A stretch of DNA of 64,000 nucleotides from Calycina herbarum (Eukaryota; Ascomycota; Leotiomycetes; Helotiales; Pezizellaceae): assembly GCA_001414485.1 (NCBI GenBank), contig LLEY01000003.1, positions 434,001 to 498,000 of the forward strand, read 5' to 3'. Below the pieces are notes generated by a model that worked only from the letters and a program-made list of their open reading frames with translations, did not search any database and had not been told where the DNA came from. The position numbers and the translations under genes were made by a program. Position 1 is the first letter of the stretch. Each line of letters begins with the position of its first letter. Of this stretch, positions 34,471 to 44,374 are shown piece after piece.

Positions 34471-36900
34471 AACAGTACTACCCAGGCAATACCGACATCT
34501 ACCTTCGACACCTTCTCTCGTGGCACTATTGGTGGGTTACCTTCAAATAGCTCAATTTTCATTTTAACAAATAGCTAGGCCTTTTCCTATCTATTTACTA
34601 TCTTATCATTGAAATGGAAGAGGGGATAGCTAGGTAAAGGAGGTGGCTAGGGATGGCACCTCTCTTTTCGTTGTGTGCATCGAATTGTAACCGTTGTGGC
34701 ATTTTCTTGATGGTGTGGTGGAAATGGGAGAGGTTGGGGATGGGGAAGTTAGTACAGGGATTGTAAGCGGAGGGGGGACCGAAGACAATCACAAGTTCGA
34801 GCCATAGAATTTCCAAAATTAGCATGCGCATAGGCTCTCATTCTGTTATTTTACAAATCCTGCAGCAAATTTGACTCTTGAACATCATACACAATCCATT
34901 CTCACCCTTCGAGAACCAGCAATGTCGACGGGTATTAGTTTTGCGAGGGAATCATCGAATGGTACCCGGGTTCCACTCCACCCTCTGATTACTTGAGAAG
35001 CTTTCCAATAAAAATAGATCATTAGCATTTTTGTAATGTTTCTTCCAGTTGGACATACCAACAGTTCGAAACTTACACTTATAGGTGGGTATGAATGGGG
35101 GGTTTTCGAGGATCAGTTGCTTGGACAGTGGGTTAGACAAGAGCATCGACCTCGGTGTAGTACGTGCTAAAGTCGATAAGGATGGCGTCTGGAAGGAAGA
35201 TTGACATTCAAGAATATACCTAAATTCTTTTATAATTCCAACGTTTAGGTGATTTTTCCACATATGAGGGAAGACTCAACTTTTAATACCAGGTTTCTGA
35301 TTCTCATTCGGTTCCAATGTTCAGAATAACTAACTTTCAATACTAGCTTTTTGGGACCAACTGTTCTTCTGTGGAATCTTTCTGCTATTTTTGATGGGAT
35401 ACTAAACAGACATGTCAAAAGTGCTAGAACGGTCTAAACTCCTTGAAAATACCCAAACTCTTCGTAGTATATACGACAACCGTTATAGTAGCTTGAAATA
35501 GCACCTTCGAAAACATTAAAATATTTGGGGTGAAATGTATTAATCGCGAATTTGTCGTGTAATATGTGGTCACCAGTCCTATTACAACTCTTCAACAAGA
35601 TTGAATTGTAATCCGTTTCAAATGGGTATGTGGGCAGCAAAATGTGCACTTAAGTTGGTTAGAATCGCTTTAATATCATCAACCTCACTCAGAGATCGTG
35701 CACTTGTTTAATGTTTGAGTACATCAGACATACTCAGACTTGGTGTTAAGCGAGCGAAGTGGGACAGTTACACAGTGAGCGATACGACAACGCAGGTGCT
35801 GTAATAAAAATGAATCGAAGTAACATACGATAGTGAGATAGTCAAGACTAGGAGTTTGATGGAGAGCATTGGACTCCATATAAACTTCGCTTCTTAATAG
35901 AAAGTCGAATCCGTTTGATCTACATCCCTAAATTCAGGATATGTGGGGAAATTGAAAAATCGCGATGAGCAACAAAACTTTTAATTACCATTTTCACCTT
36001 ACCTTTCCTCACTAGTGAATTGGAACTTTTTATCTCGGTTACTTGTATTCGTAGTGTAGCTACGAGAGCTGACAGATAGGCCTAAGGAGATTCTGGGTAT
36101 GAACGAGCAGCCGGGGAACGTTACGAAAGAGAAAAGAAAGCCGCGGAACGTCAGCGAATGATAGGAGCTAAGACTAAGAAGCTCCTTCAGCAGAGATACT
36201 TGGAGAAGGTAGCAAGTACGTGTGGTTTGGAATGGTAAAGAAGGCAAGCCAGGAGGAGCTGAGAAGGATAGATAAGAGAGATAAAAAGACGGCGGCAAAG
36301 GAATCGATTTCGTTGCCTGCTAGAAGATCGACTTCATCATACACCTCTTCTTCACTGGCCTCTCATTAACATTCGAGATATCCTCCGAGAGCACAACACC
36401 ATGGAACGAATGTCTTGCAAACCAACCGATTTCGTTGTACACAAAAAACCGACTCTCGTTGCTCCTATAGAAGAGGTCAAACCTTCAGCAAGCAAAAGAA
36501 TCACTTCCCGGAAAAGAAGCGTCACACTTCTCTCTACCGACTTCCAACTCTACATAGTTACGATACTCGCAAAAGTTTCCCACAGAGTCAACCTTGTATG
36601 CTGTATAGTTCTAAAGGCATTTTGTGCTCGTAAACTACGAACTTCATTTTCTCTAAGCCGAGCACTCACTTTCACAGTATATTCTTTTCCGCAAGCTACA
36701 ATCCAGGTTACAAAGCCAACTTTGAAGAACAAGACTCTCATCCTTAGGATCCGGGTGACGAGGACGGAAGTGAAGGAAGATGACCTGGGACTTGGGATTT
36801 TGCTTACTTGGAATTCGCTTATTTACATTGAGTTTTTTTTTATTAGACGCTACGGCTAACTCAACACCTATTTTCAAAAGCTTGATTTCAAGCCTGTAAT
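34471..36900. other. Gene-poor stretch with coding-like scraps
   Basis: No intact gene is supported. Weak protein-like patches occur: 35434-35649 on the minus strand (LLPTYPFETDYNSILLKSCN), and a charged run at about 36098-36237 on the plus strand (YERAAGERYEREKKAAERQR) that ends in a stop. Both could be remnants. A spliced plus-strand reading around 34922-35200 could not be closed. Confidence 0.35.
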
Positions 36901-38119
36901 AGTTTTTAGATAGCTGTCCAAAGTCCCTTCTTTTCTTACAAGTCTTTACTACGTTGTTGTTGTAATACAGGGAATTGAAGTCTTAAAATCCCTTCACTAT
37001 TCAAACATGTAACAGCGACTCTAGGAGAGATACAATAAAAGTATGTTACAAAGTCTAAATAATTAGTTAATTCCTTCTATAATTAACTGATTTTATAAGG
37101 TTTGGATCAAATCTACTATCTCACTCTAATTCGCCTTATGATAGTAGGGATACTATAAGACCTTGGTTAATCCGAGACTCGTACGCAATCCCGACTCCTA
37201 TAATCAGAAGCAGAAAAACGGTCAGAAATTAAGCGAGGTCTAAATAGAATTTGTAGCTGAGAGCAGAGCTGAATATTCTTCTCTTATTATTGATAGCACC
37301 AATTGAACCGACAAGAAGAAGCTACTCTATACTATTACCGTCTAACACATACTAACATATATACCCAGATGAGCATTCTTCATAATCGCTAAATGTCGGA
37401 GACTAAGATATAGGTTCGCGCAGCTCTCTATCTCTTGAGAAGTGAGTAACACTTCCTCACCATTAAGCAATCCTCATCTACCAGTATCTACAAAATATCT
37501 TCTTCCAGAGCAAATGCCCGTGAAAATAAAGAGTTCTATAGACGTTCAAAAGTGTAATAGAAAGAACACGAATGTTTTAGAACAAACGAATCTCAACGTT
37601 CGATCGTTAATTTAACGTTTGATAGAAAAGTTACGAATGTTTTAGACGAATCGGATTTTAACGTTCGATAGAAGACACAAAGTTTGACAAAACTCCTTAT
37701 AACATTCTCCTTGGGATTCGGAAGAAATTCTTTATTACATAGCGCAACGTTCAGTTGAAAATGAACTGAAAAGTCGGAGGTATTTGAGATGATTACCGTC
37801 TAGTTAAATATCTTATCTAATAGCTGTAGTGTATTATAATCAATTCAAGAGAATTACTAAAGTTAGTAATAAAAATACGAAAAAATCATCTCTCATGTTC
37901 TTATTTCCTCGAAGAAATAACTCGGACAACTGAAATGAAACCAAGGAGCTATCATCCATCTCTGTTCAGCAATATCTCGCTCTGTGGGCTTTGTAATTCT
38001 TCGTCGATGAAAATGAATTGCTACAAGGTACTCGTTGATTGCGCCGAAGTCGGTCACTTTTTCAATTATAAGCAGTATAGTTAAGGAGACTTGTGAATGA
38101 TCTGCAGATTGCGCTATGG

Positions 38120-38604
38120 ATTACTCATGTTACATTGAAGCTTGAAAATAATGAGGCATTGGTCTTGGAACCCGGAACAACATAAGAGGAATACGGAGGT
38201 ACAGCGTGTAGAGATTGTAACCCCCACATCCCTGTCAGAATATTTCAACTACAATTGGCAGCTGTAAAACACATCTATTTTCATTAGTTTAAACACAAGG
38301 TCTATTCTCACATAGAGGGGTATACTTCTCTCGTTCTTTAAAAGTTTTCATTGCGTTGTTATTATAATGTAGGGTTAAGGTTCGGAATAATTAACAGGGG
38401 AGTTACAATCTTTACACACTGTACCTCCCTAAGCATATAGATGTGAGATATCACTTCTTGCGCGAACGGGTTATAGATGAACAAGTTGTGGTTACGGAAA
38501 GAGTCTCAAAATAAAAGAATAGAGCGGATGTTTTGACGAAAGTATTAGAGCCAACAAGATTTAGATACTTAGTAGCAAAACTGAGTATGTTAGACATTAG
38601 TTAA
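38120..38604 (+). pseudogene. Copia polyprotein 3' end (RNase H), mutated and interrupted
   Basis: Plus-strand reading NPEQHKRN before 38194 and KHIDVRYHFLRERV after 38431 are adjacent parts of the conserved Copia RNase H C-terminus. They are followed by a reading close to NRADVLTKVLEPTRFRYL and a stop at 38602-38604. The inserted MITE separates them. At least one in-frame stop (about 38512) and a frame change near 38165 mark it as dead. A purine-rich tract (AAGAGGGA) at about 38643 fits a polypurine tract just before the LTR. Confidence 0.75.
38194..38429. mobile_element. 236-bp TA-flanked MITE inside the Copia remnant
   Basis: Inverted termini GGAGGTACAGCGTGTAGAGA (38195 on) and GGAGGTACAGTGTGTAAAGA (reverse complement of 38428 back) match over about 31 bp. 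The three mismatches in that stretch are all transitions. TA lies on both sides (38192-38193 and 38430-38431). Removing the element and one TA rejoins the Copia reading frame exactly between HKRN and KHID. Confidence 0.75.
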
Positions 38605-38673
38605 GTAGATATTAGGTATTTACTATAAAGCAAGTGCATTATAAGAGGGATATTAGTAAAATCTAAAATATTT

Positions 38674-39430
38674 TAGTAAGTCTTATATTATTATCTTAGA
38701 CCTTTAGTATAATATAAGTAGATAAGGATAGATAGAAAAGGTTAAATTAAGAAGTGAACTTATAAGTATTATATATAAATTCAATTATCTTAAACCTATA
38801 GTATAAACCTTTTTTATTAATATAGTTAGAATAATCGCTATAACTCTTATATCAACTATTTAGAACCTAGTCTAGTAAGTTATATATTTTTATTTTATTA
38901 TCTTAGGTCTTTAGTATAATATTAGTAGATAAGTATAGATAGAAAAGGTCAATTTTAAGATGTAAATACTTAAGTCTTATATATAAATTCAATTATCTTA
39001 AAATTCTAGTATAATACTATTACTTAAATATAGTTAAAATAATGTTTAAAGCTTTCAAACCAGCTATTTATAAAACATTCTAGTAAGTCTTATATATTAA
39101 TTCAATTATCTTAGACCTTGAGTAAAACGTAAGAAGATAATATAAACAGAAAACATCGATTTTAAGAAGTCAGTTCGTAAGTCTTATCTATCAATCTCGT
39201 TATCTTAAAAGTTTAGTATAATGTTATTTCTTAAATAGAGTTAGAACGACGTCTAAAACTTTTGAGTCAGCTATTCGTAAGATATTCTAGTAAGTTTTAT
39301 GTTTTTGATTTCATTATCTTAGACAATTGGTATAACTCTTTTCAAAAGACGTACTCGAGACGATAGCAAAACCTCATGTGGTAGATATTATCTAAGTAGT
39401 CCAGTAAGTCTCATGTTTTGATTCCATTAT
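38674..39430 (+). repeat. Degenerate tandem repeat, about 207-bp unit made of two half-units
   Basis: TAGTAAGTCTTATAT-type unit starts occur at about 38674, 38873, 39081 and 39288, with a partial fifth at about 39401. Spacing is 199, 208 and 207 bp for the full units. Each unit contains a second related half starting (C)TTAAGTCTTATATATAAAT or similar (about 38762, 38971 and 39178), with shared ATTCAATTATCTTA and TTTAGTATAAT blocks. The array begins just after the Copia polypurine tract, so it may be the LTR itself. Confidence 0.7.
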
Positions 39431-39787
39431 CTCAACCCATTCGGAGAATGAGAAAATAACCAAAACCCCCACACTTTATTCAATGGTTTTCACCATCTTA
39501 AGTCACTGAATCATAGGCTGAAAAAATCAGTCGAAACCATTCACAGCGCTGATAAGAGCCAATCGTGAATGAGCACCGCCATTTACTCGATCGGTAAATC
39601 CTCGCTAAACACCCGATCCGGTAGGTATAAATTTCCTCCCAACTCCAACTCCAACTTTTCCTCTCTTTCCTCCTCAACAACAACAACCTTCCTTTTGGTA
39701 AGCATATCCCCCGACCTCTTCCCATCCTATCCATCGGATCGGTCGACAAGCTAACCCTATGCGAACCATAGCAGCACTCGCACAGCA

Positions 39788-41068
39788 ATGGCTTCGTCCA
39801 CCAACCCAACCGCGCCCGACAACACGTCGCAACTCCCCCAAACCCCCTCCCGATCCCCCAAGTTGTTCTCCTTCCCTCCCCTCTCATCGGACGGTACATA
39901 CATGGCCTCCTCCCCTCCGATCCGCGGTGTTGAAGCCGCCAATCCGTCGCACGTCTCACCTTCGTCCGACGCAACAATGCCAGATAGCATGGAGCGCTCC
40001 AGCCCACAACTCCCACCTCTCCCGACCCTCGCAGAGCAACGCGGCATCCAACAAGGCCTTTCGGCGGAGGATTTGGCCCTTGCGTGTCACTGGGCAGATG
40101 ATGGCATCACTTTTGTCGTAGAAAGAAGCACAGAGAAGCTCGATGACCTCTTCCGTGGCCACAAAGACAGAGCACACGTTATCAACACGACGTACCACGA
40201 GAATGTCGAGAAGGAGGGCGTGAAGTTGGAGACCGCTATGCAAGGCTTGCTCATACAGTTCTTGCACAATGTCAAAACCCAAATCGGAGGACAGGTTGCC
40301 AATGCTGCTTCGACCAGCGATGATACCGCCGCCCAAGACGTCTCGAAGCCTGCTGGAGCCATCGATATGGCGCAAATTGAGCAAATGTTTGATGGAATGA
40401 AGATCAGCATTCTCAAGGAGCTCGAAAAGCACCAAGAGGGCATGAAGAGGATGAAGAGTAACGATGCAACGAAGCTCACAAGGCTGGGAGACAAGAGCAC
40501 CACAGAACTCATGGTAATCCAGGACGATGTTCAAACAGCCCTCAAGCGCGAGATCGCGGATAACTTCAAAAAGGTAAGCTATCCTCTGCACAAAAGAACA
40601 AAAGAAACGCGCTAACATCCTTTACTTCAGACACCTGTGGTTCCAAAGCAGGCAACCTTCCACCCAGCAGCCGACAACTACGCAGTTCAAGCTGCCAAAT
40701 TGACGAAGAGAAAGCCCAGCAACGCCGACAAGTCTCGTGCAAGCAAAGTACTCGACGACGCGAAGAATATGCCTGTCACACAACCAACACACCTCCAAAT
40801 GGCTCTCGGCCCTAGAATCGTACCGCGTCGCGTCGCCTCTGTACCAAAAAGACCAGTCCGAGGTATCTTTGCTAGACCCACCTTAACCAACAGAACAACC
40901 GACATTTTCACCCGATCAGCTCCCACTAAAACCCCTCTCCCATACACAGAAGATTTGATCGAGATCAAGCAAGAAGATTTCTATGTCGATACCGCTGAGG
41001 CTATGGAACGCGTCGAAACCAGGAAGCGCTTCAACGAGAGCCCAACCAAGAAGCGTCGCGTCGATTGA
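39788..41068 (+). CDS. Uncharacterised coiled-coil protein with a basic C-terminal end
   Basis: Exons 39788-40573 and 40631-41068 give 1224 nt (407 residues) with a GTAAGC...TTCAG intron in phase 0. Not recognised. The first 95 residues are Pro/Ser-rich. The middle (about 96-265) is helical and charged (RGIQQGLSAEDLALACHWA, IEQMFDGMKISILKELEKHQ, MVIQDDVQTALK) and probably a coiled coil. The C-terminal third is basic and Thr/Pro-rich, ending NESPTKKRRVD, a likely nuclear localisation signal. A role in a nuclear or spindle structure is possible but is not shown by the sequence. The start ATG is the first in frame after a CT-rich leader. Confidence 0.8.
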
Positions 41069-41278
41069 GGGAGAAGTACCGCATAGATGGAAGACGGATA
41101 CAATTGGATTCTGACGACGATGATTGGATGACGACGAATGATGGATGATGAGAATTTGACCTTTGCTTTGCTTTAGAATGTTTCAACTTTCAACAGATGA
41201 AAATGCAATCACTAGGAGCAAAGATACGATTGAACAATAGCAAGAACCAATGATGTAAATGATCGTTTAACAAGACAA
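41069..41278. other. 3' flank, simple sequence
   Basis: A GATGATGAC-rich low-complexity stretch lies at 41100-41160. Nothing else is seen. Confidence 0.4.
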
Positions 41279-41603
41279 TTACCAAGAAAGACTCTGAAGT
41301 GCGAAGTGAGAAAGGTTTGGTAAGATGTGACCGCGGTGAGAGTGTACATTTCCAGTTCTTTCTGATTCAAAAGGTTACTGTCAAGTGACAACTTCCTTGC
41401 ATTATACACTATATATATATATTGCTTCTGGTTCTTCGCAGCGCCCCAGAGACTACTGGAAACCAGAAGCCAAATAGCCAGAAGCCTCAATAGAGGGCCA
41501 GTGTACTCTCCTTGGCTCTTTTTCGCAACATCAATCCCTTGAGAACTTCCCACATGATCGTTTTCTTTTAGGGCATCCAATTGGCATCACTTCGTTGCTG
41601 AGT

Positions 41604-41733
41604 CAGTCAAAGCGAGTGCGTATTCGATTCTCAGCCAACCCAGCACTTGAATTTCCCAGTAAGGTAGACACCGGAGAATCAGGGGTCCTGGACTTGGTTG
41701 GCTACGTAGACGAGTACACACTCGCTTTGACTG
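41604..41733. mobile_element. MITE-like palindromic element, 130 bp
   Basis: Left end CAGTCAAAGCGAGTGCGTAT is mirrored at the right end (reverse complement CAGTCAAAGCGAGTGTGTAC). Inner AGCCAACC blocks are also mirrored, so the inverted repeat extends about 45 bp per side. No clear target duplication was found. Confidence 0.6.
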
Positions 41734-42014
41734 GCTTAGGAAAGAAGTGACGTTAGTCTAAGAAAAACCAAGAAAGACTTTGAGTGTGAAGTGAGCAAGG
41801 CTTGGTACAATGTGACTGGGTTGAGAGTATATCTATCGCTTCTTGATTGGATTCTCGATGGAGCTACGGAGAACCATTTGGGTTGTTCGCGGCACTGCTC
41901 TACGACCAACAACTCCTGTGCCAGAAACTACTGGCAATCAGAAGCCATATTAGCTCGTCTCACCACATCTATTGGCTTTTGGGGAACTCAACTGGCATCA
42001 CCGCATCCATGATC

Positions 42015-42133
42015 CAGTCAAGCGAGTGTTTATTCGCCAGCCAGCCAATCCCACACCTCGAATTTCCTTGTCAAATCAGAGGTCTGAGACTTGGTTGGCT
42101 GGCTACATAGGCAAATAAACACTCGCTCGGACA
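42015..42133. mobile_element. Second, related palindromic element
   Basis: CAGTCAAGCGAGTGTTTATT at 42015 is mirrored near 42110-42131 (AAATAAACACTCGCT), with AGCCAGCCAA blocks inside. Related to the element at 41604-41733. The right end is less well preserved. Confidence 0.5.
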
Positions 42134-42165
42134 AAGTCAGGAACTTGGTGACGCTAGTCGAATCC

Positions 42166-43156
42166 CCCTAAAAGCAGACGATCAAGAACTGGAGTACTCC
42201 CAAAGTAACACTCCAAATCTTACCCGCTGATCATACAAATAAAGCTTGAACACTTTCTGCTCAAATTTATTAAAAGGCACAATTTTAATCTCGCAGCACC
42301 ACAAAGAATAACGATTTCAACTCATAGACTTCGAGAGCTTTCAATAAGCTTCCGGAATTTCAATTTCGAAACAAGAAAGAGCACTCAAGAGGATGGGGAT
42401 GCTGAGAGCAAGAGTCTGCGGCTTTCCTCTTCGTACATCCCCCTCCCCCAATTCCCTCTATTGTCCCAGGAAGTCCTGTTGCCAGAGGGAATTTAGGAGA
42501 ATGAAAAAATCGATTTCCCAATTCTCTCAAACCCCCAACTACACAAAGTTACCCCAGACTGTTTCAAACAATCAAAGTAAACCAGGTGTACGCGAAGCAA
42601 TGACCAAAGCTGTTACAAGTGTCACTCTCCCCTCTTAAGCCAGGGCTCGATTGAACCCGATCCCAAGTGAGTCTGGCTTTCTCTGGCCAGAATAAAAAGA
42701 CGCTTGGAACGCAGGGGACCGGACATAGCACTTGCCAGTTTGTTTTCTCGGCTGACTGGAAGCAATTGCTGGCAATTCATCGAGAAAACACGAGTTTATT
42801 GCATTACTGACCTGCCCCTCTAGAAGATATATTTTAGGGCCGTCAGTAATGCAACAGACTCTTCGAAGTATAGTTAGGAAGGAATGAGAAGCTGTTCCCC
42901 AATGCAATGCTCACTCGCGTACAGTAACCCGCGAGGATGCTCAATAACATATGGGGTTGAAATACGCTCATAACAATACGTAAAACGATGCAAATACCTT
43001 GGCCTGATAATGTAATGCCCAGAACATTGCTTTCATTTTTGTTAGCATTTGCCTTGAGAAGATCTCGCTCTGTAAGATGATTTCCCCATCCCTTGGTACT
43101 TGTTGAGCGCCAAAACGCCCCAAACCCAACGCCGTATATGCCCAAATATCTTACGC
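42166..43156. other. Intergenic, nothing recognised
   Basis: About 1 kb between the duplicated segment and the TAF9 stop. ORFs on both strands are short and lack domains. Confidence 0.4.
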
Positions 43157-43942
43157 TCATTCTTCCTTCTCCATGTCCTCGTCCTCGTCAGGTGCCCCAT
43201 CACCCCCAAAGAGATCCTCCATCGTTCCACCTTCCTCTCCCCCTTCAACACCTTGTTCTTCTGCTTCATTCAGGCCACCCATAAGTGTATCTGCGGAATC
43301 ATCTTCAGTGGCGACCCATTCGCCTCTGAGTCCCCACGGTACACCAGACATGACGAATCTCTCGCTTGGCAACCGTACACCCCATTCGTGCTGAAGGACT
43401 TTGGGTAACTTGATTGCATTTCTTTTTTGCGCCGTCTCCAACAAGAACTCTTTACTCAGTCCTCCACCACCAGCACCTCCACCCCCATTTCCGCCTCCAA
43501 ATTGGTATTGTAATCGACTTGCAATTGCAAATTGAACGGCGTTTGCGCTGACTTGGCCATCAATGTCTCGAAGTCCACCAGGCGGGGCATCTTTTGCTCG
43601 AGTCTGCTGCGAAACGTAGGCATCGGATGAGAGATGGAGAGCATCCGAGAGGACACCTGAGGCGTGGCGGTATGCGAAATCGAGAATTTGTAATGGGACT
43701 CGTTCTTGGTATGCTGTGACGCCGAGGGAGGAGAGGAGTACGTGAATGAGGCGAGCGTCTCGAGGGCGTTTACTCAGACCGTTGTCTTGAATTGAGGTCA
43801 TTGGCACATGAGGATTGTGAGATGGAGCTGCGGCAGGAGCGGCTTGTTGCGATGAAGCTGCTATTGTTGCGGAGGTTGATTGTGATGGTGGAGAGGTATG
43901 TCCATTTGTTTGAGGGGCTGTCTCGCCATTGACTTCAGCCAT
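43157..43942 (-). CDS. TAF9: TFIID/SAGA subunit Taf9
   Basis: A single exon of 261 residues. Taf9 carries a histone fold, pairs with Taf6 and is shared by TFIID and SAGA. After a Thr/Ser/Ala-rich N-terminus (1-50), the histone fold shows RPRDARLIHVLLSSLGVTAY, QILDFAYRHASGVLSDAL and VSANAVQFAIASRLQYQF. A Gly-rich spacer interrupts before FLLETAQKRNAIKLPKV, then LPSERFVMSGVPWGL and a long acidic tail. The region order fits Taf9. The gene is divergent from HIS4, with about 430 bp between start codons. Gcn5, the SAGA acetyltransferase, lies 28 kb away on the same strand. Confidence 0.93.
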   Translation of the reverse strand: MAEVNGETAPQTNGHTSPPSQSTSATIAASSQQAAPAAAPSHNPHVPMTSIQDNGLSKRPRDARLIHVLLSSLGVTAYQERVPLQILDFAYRHASGVLSDALHLSSDAYVSQQTRAKDAPPGGLRDIDGQVSANAVQFAIASRLQYQFGGGNGGGGAGGGGLSKEFLLETAQKRNAIKLPKVLQHEWGVRLPSERFVMSGVPWGLRGEWVATEDDSADTLMGGLNEAEEQGVEGGEEGGTMEDLFGGDGAPDEDEDMEKEE

Positions 43943-44374
43943 CTTGCAGTCCCTGGAGGTTGTTTGTCCACAGTATCCCCTTCAGAATCGGATTGTGAAG
44001 CTCTCGCGATATTTTGGTTTCTGGTTGTTTGTCCAATTAAGATCTTGGTGGGCCTATTGACAAAGGGGCGGGCGCAAAGAGTGTTGTATTGCAATTCACG
44101 GGCGCGTCTTCATCTTTGGAAGACAGACTAGTTTTACAAGTAGCTGCCTTACCCTAGTCCGGCTGAATATCGGATGTGGTTGCTGACCAGGGATCGCCAA
44201 TCGGAGGTGATATCGGAGGTGATATCGGAGGTGATATCGGAGGTGATATCGGAAGTGCCCCTCCACGCCCGCTGTCCCCGCAGTCCCGCAGTCGGCCAAA
44301 AAAAGTTGGATCTTGTACAATCGAGTCATTGTGTCCCTCTTCCTCTTCCCGTCTCACAAATCAATTCAATCACC
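43943..44374. promoter_or_regulatory. Shared TAF9-HIS4 promoter region
   Basis: A bidirectional promoter of about 430 bp. It contains the 12-bp tandem repeat below. CGAGTCA at 44332-44338 is one base off the TGA(C/G)TCA site of the Gcn4/Cpc1 amino-acid control factor. That reading is weak and inferred. Confidence 0.4.
44200..44252 (+). repeat. 12-bp tandem repeat in the HIS4 upstream region
   Basis: Unit GGAGGTGATATC repeated four to five times (ATCGGAGGTGATATCGGAGG and on), the last copy varying as GGAAGTG. Each unit contains the palindrome GATATC. It ends about 120 bp before the HIS4 start codon. Confidence 0.85.

Larger units (their letters stand above)
36901..39450. mobile_element. AT-rich, RIP-like block with a Copia remnant
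   Basis: Base composition drops sharply and TA steps dominate, typical of repeat-induced point mutation in ascomycetes. Inside it the 3' end of a Copia-type polyprotein (38120-38604), an inserted MITE (38194-38429) and a tandem array (38674-39430) can be recognised. A 5' LTR or the gag, protease and integrase parts were not identified. The stretch from 36.9 to 38.1 kb is too mutated for a confident call. Confidence 0.65.
41279..42165 (+). repeat. Two diverged tandem copies of a segment of about 400-490 bp
   Basis: Copy 1 starts at about 41279 (ACCAAGAAAGACTCTGAAGT) and copy 2 at about 41768 (ACCAAGAAAGACTTTGAGTG). Shared blocks continue in order: GTGAAGTGAG, the ACTACTGG...CAGAAGCC block, GGCATCAC, and the MITE-like palindrome at the end of each copy. 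They differ by many substitutions and short indels, so the duplication is old or the copies inserted separately. Confidence 0.6.

Noticed and set aside
35434..35649. Minus-strand ORF with protein-like composition
   Set aside because: Starts after a possible acceptor, but no upstream exon or family was found; mentioned only as a possible remnant.
36401..36859. Plus-strand ORF of 152 residues
   Set aside because: No domain or homologue-like pattern; lies at the edge of the RIP-like block and overlaps equally long ORFs in other frames.
36901..38120. Search for the 5' LTR, gag zinc knuckle and integrase of the Copia element
   Set aside because: A patch near 38020 (CAEVGHF) hints at a zinc knuckle, but the Cys/His spacing is wrong; no second copy of the LTR repeat unit was found upstream.
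44174..44374. Upstream in-frame ATG for His4
   Set aside because: The added residues are translated from the 12-bp tandem repeat (SEVISEVISEV); the ATG at 44375 has the better context and starts at the expected N-terminus.
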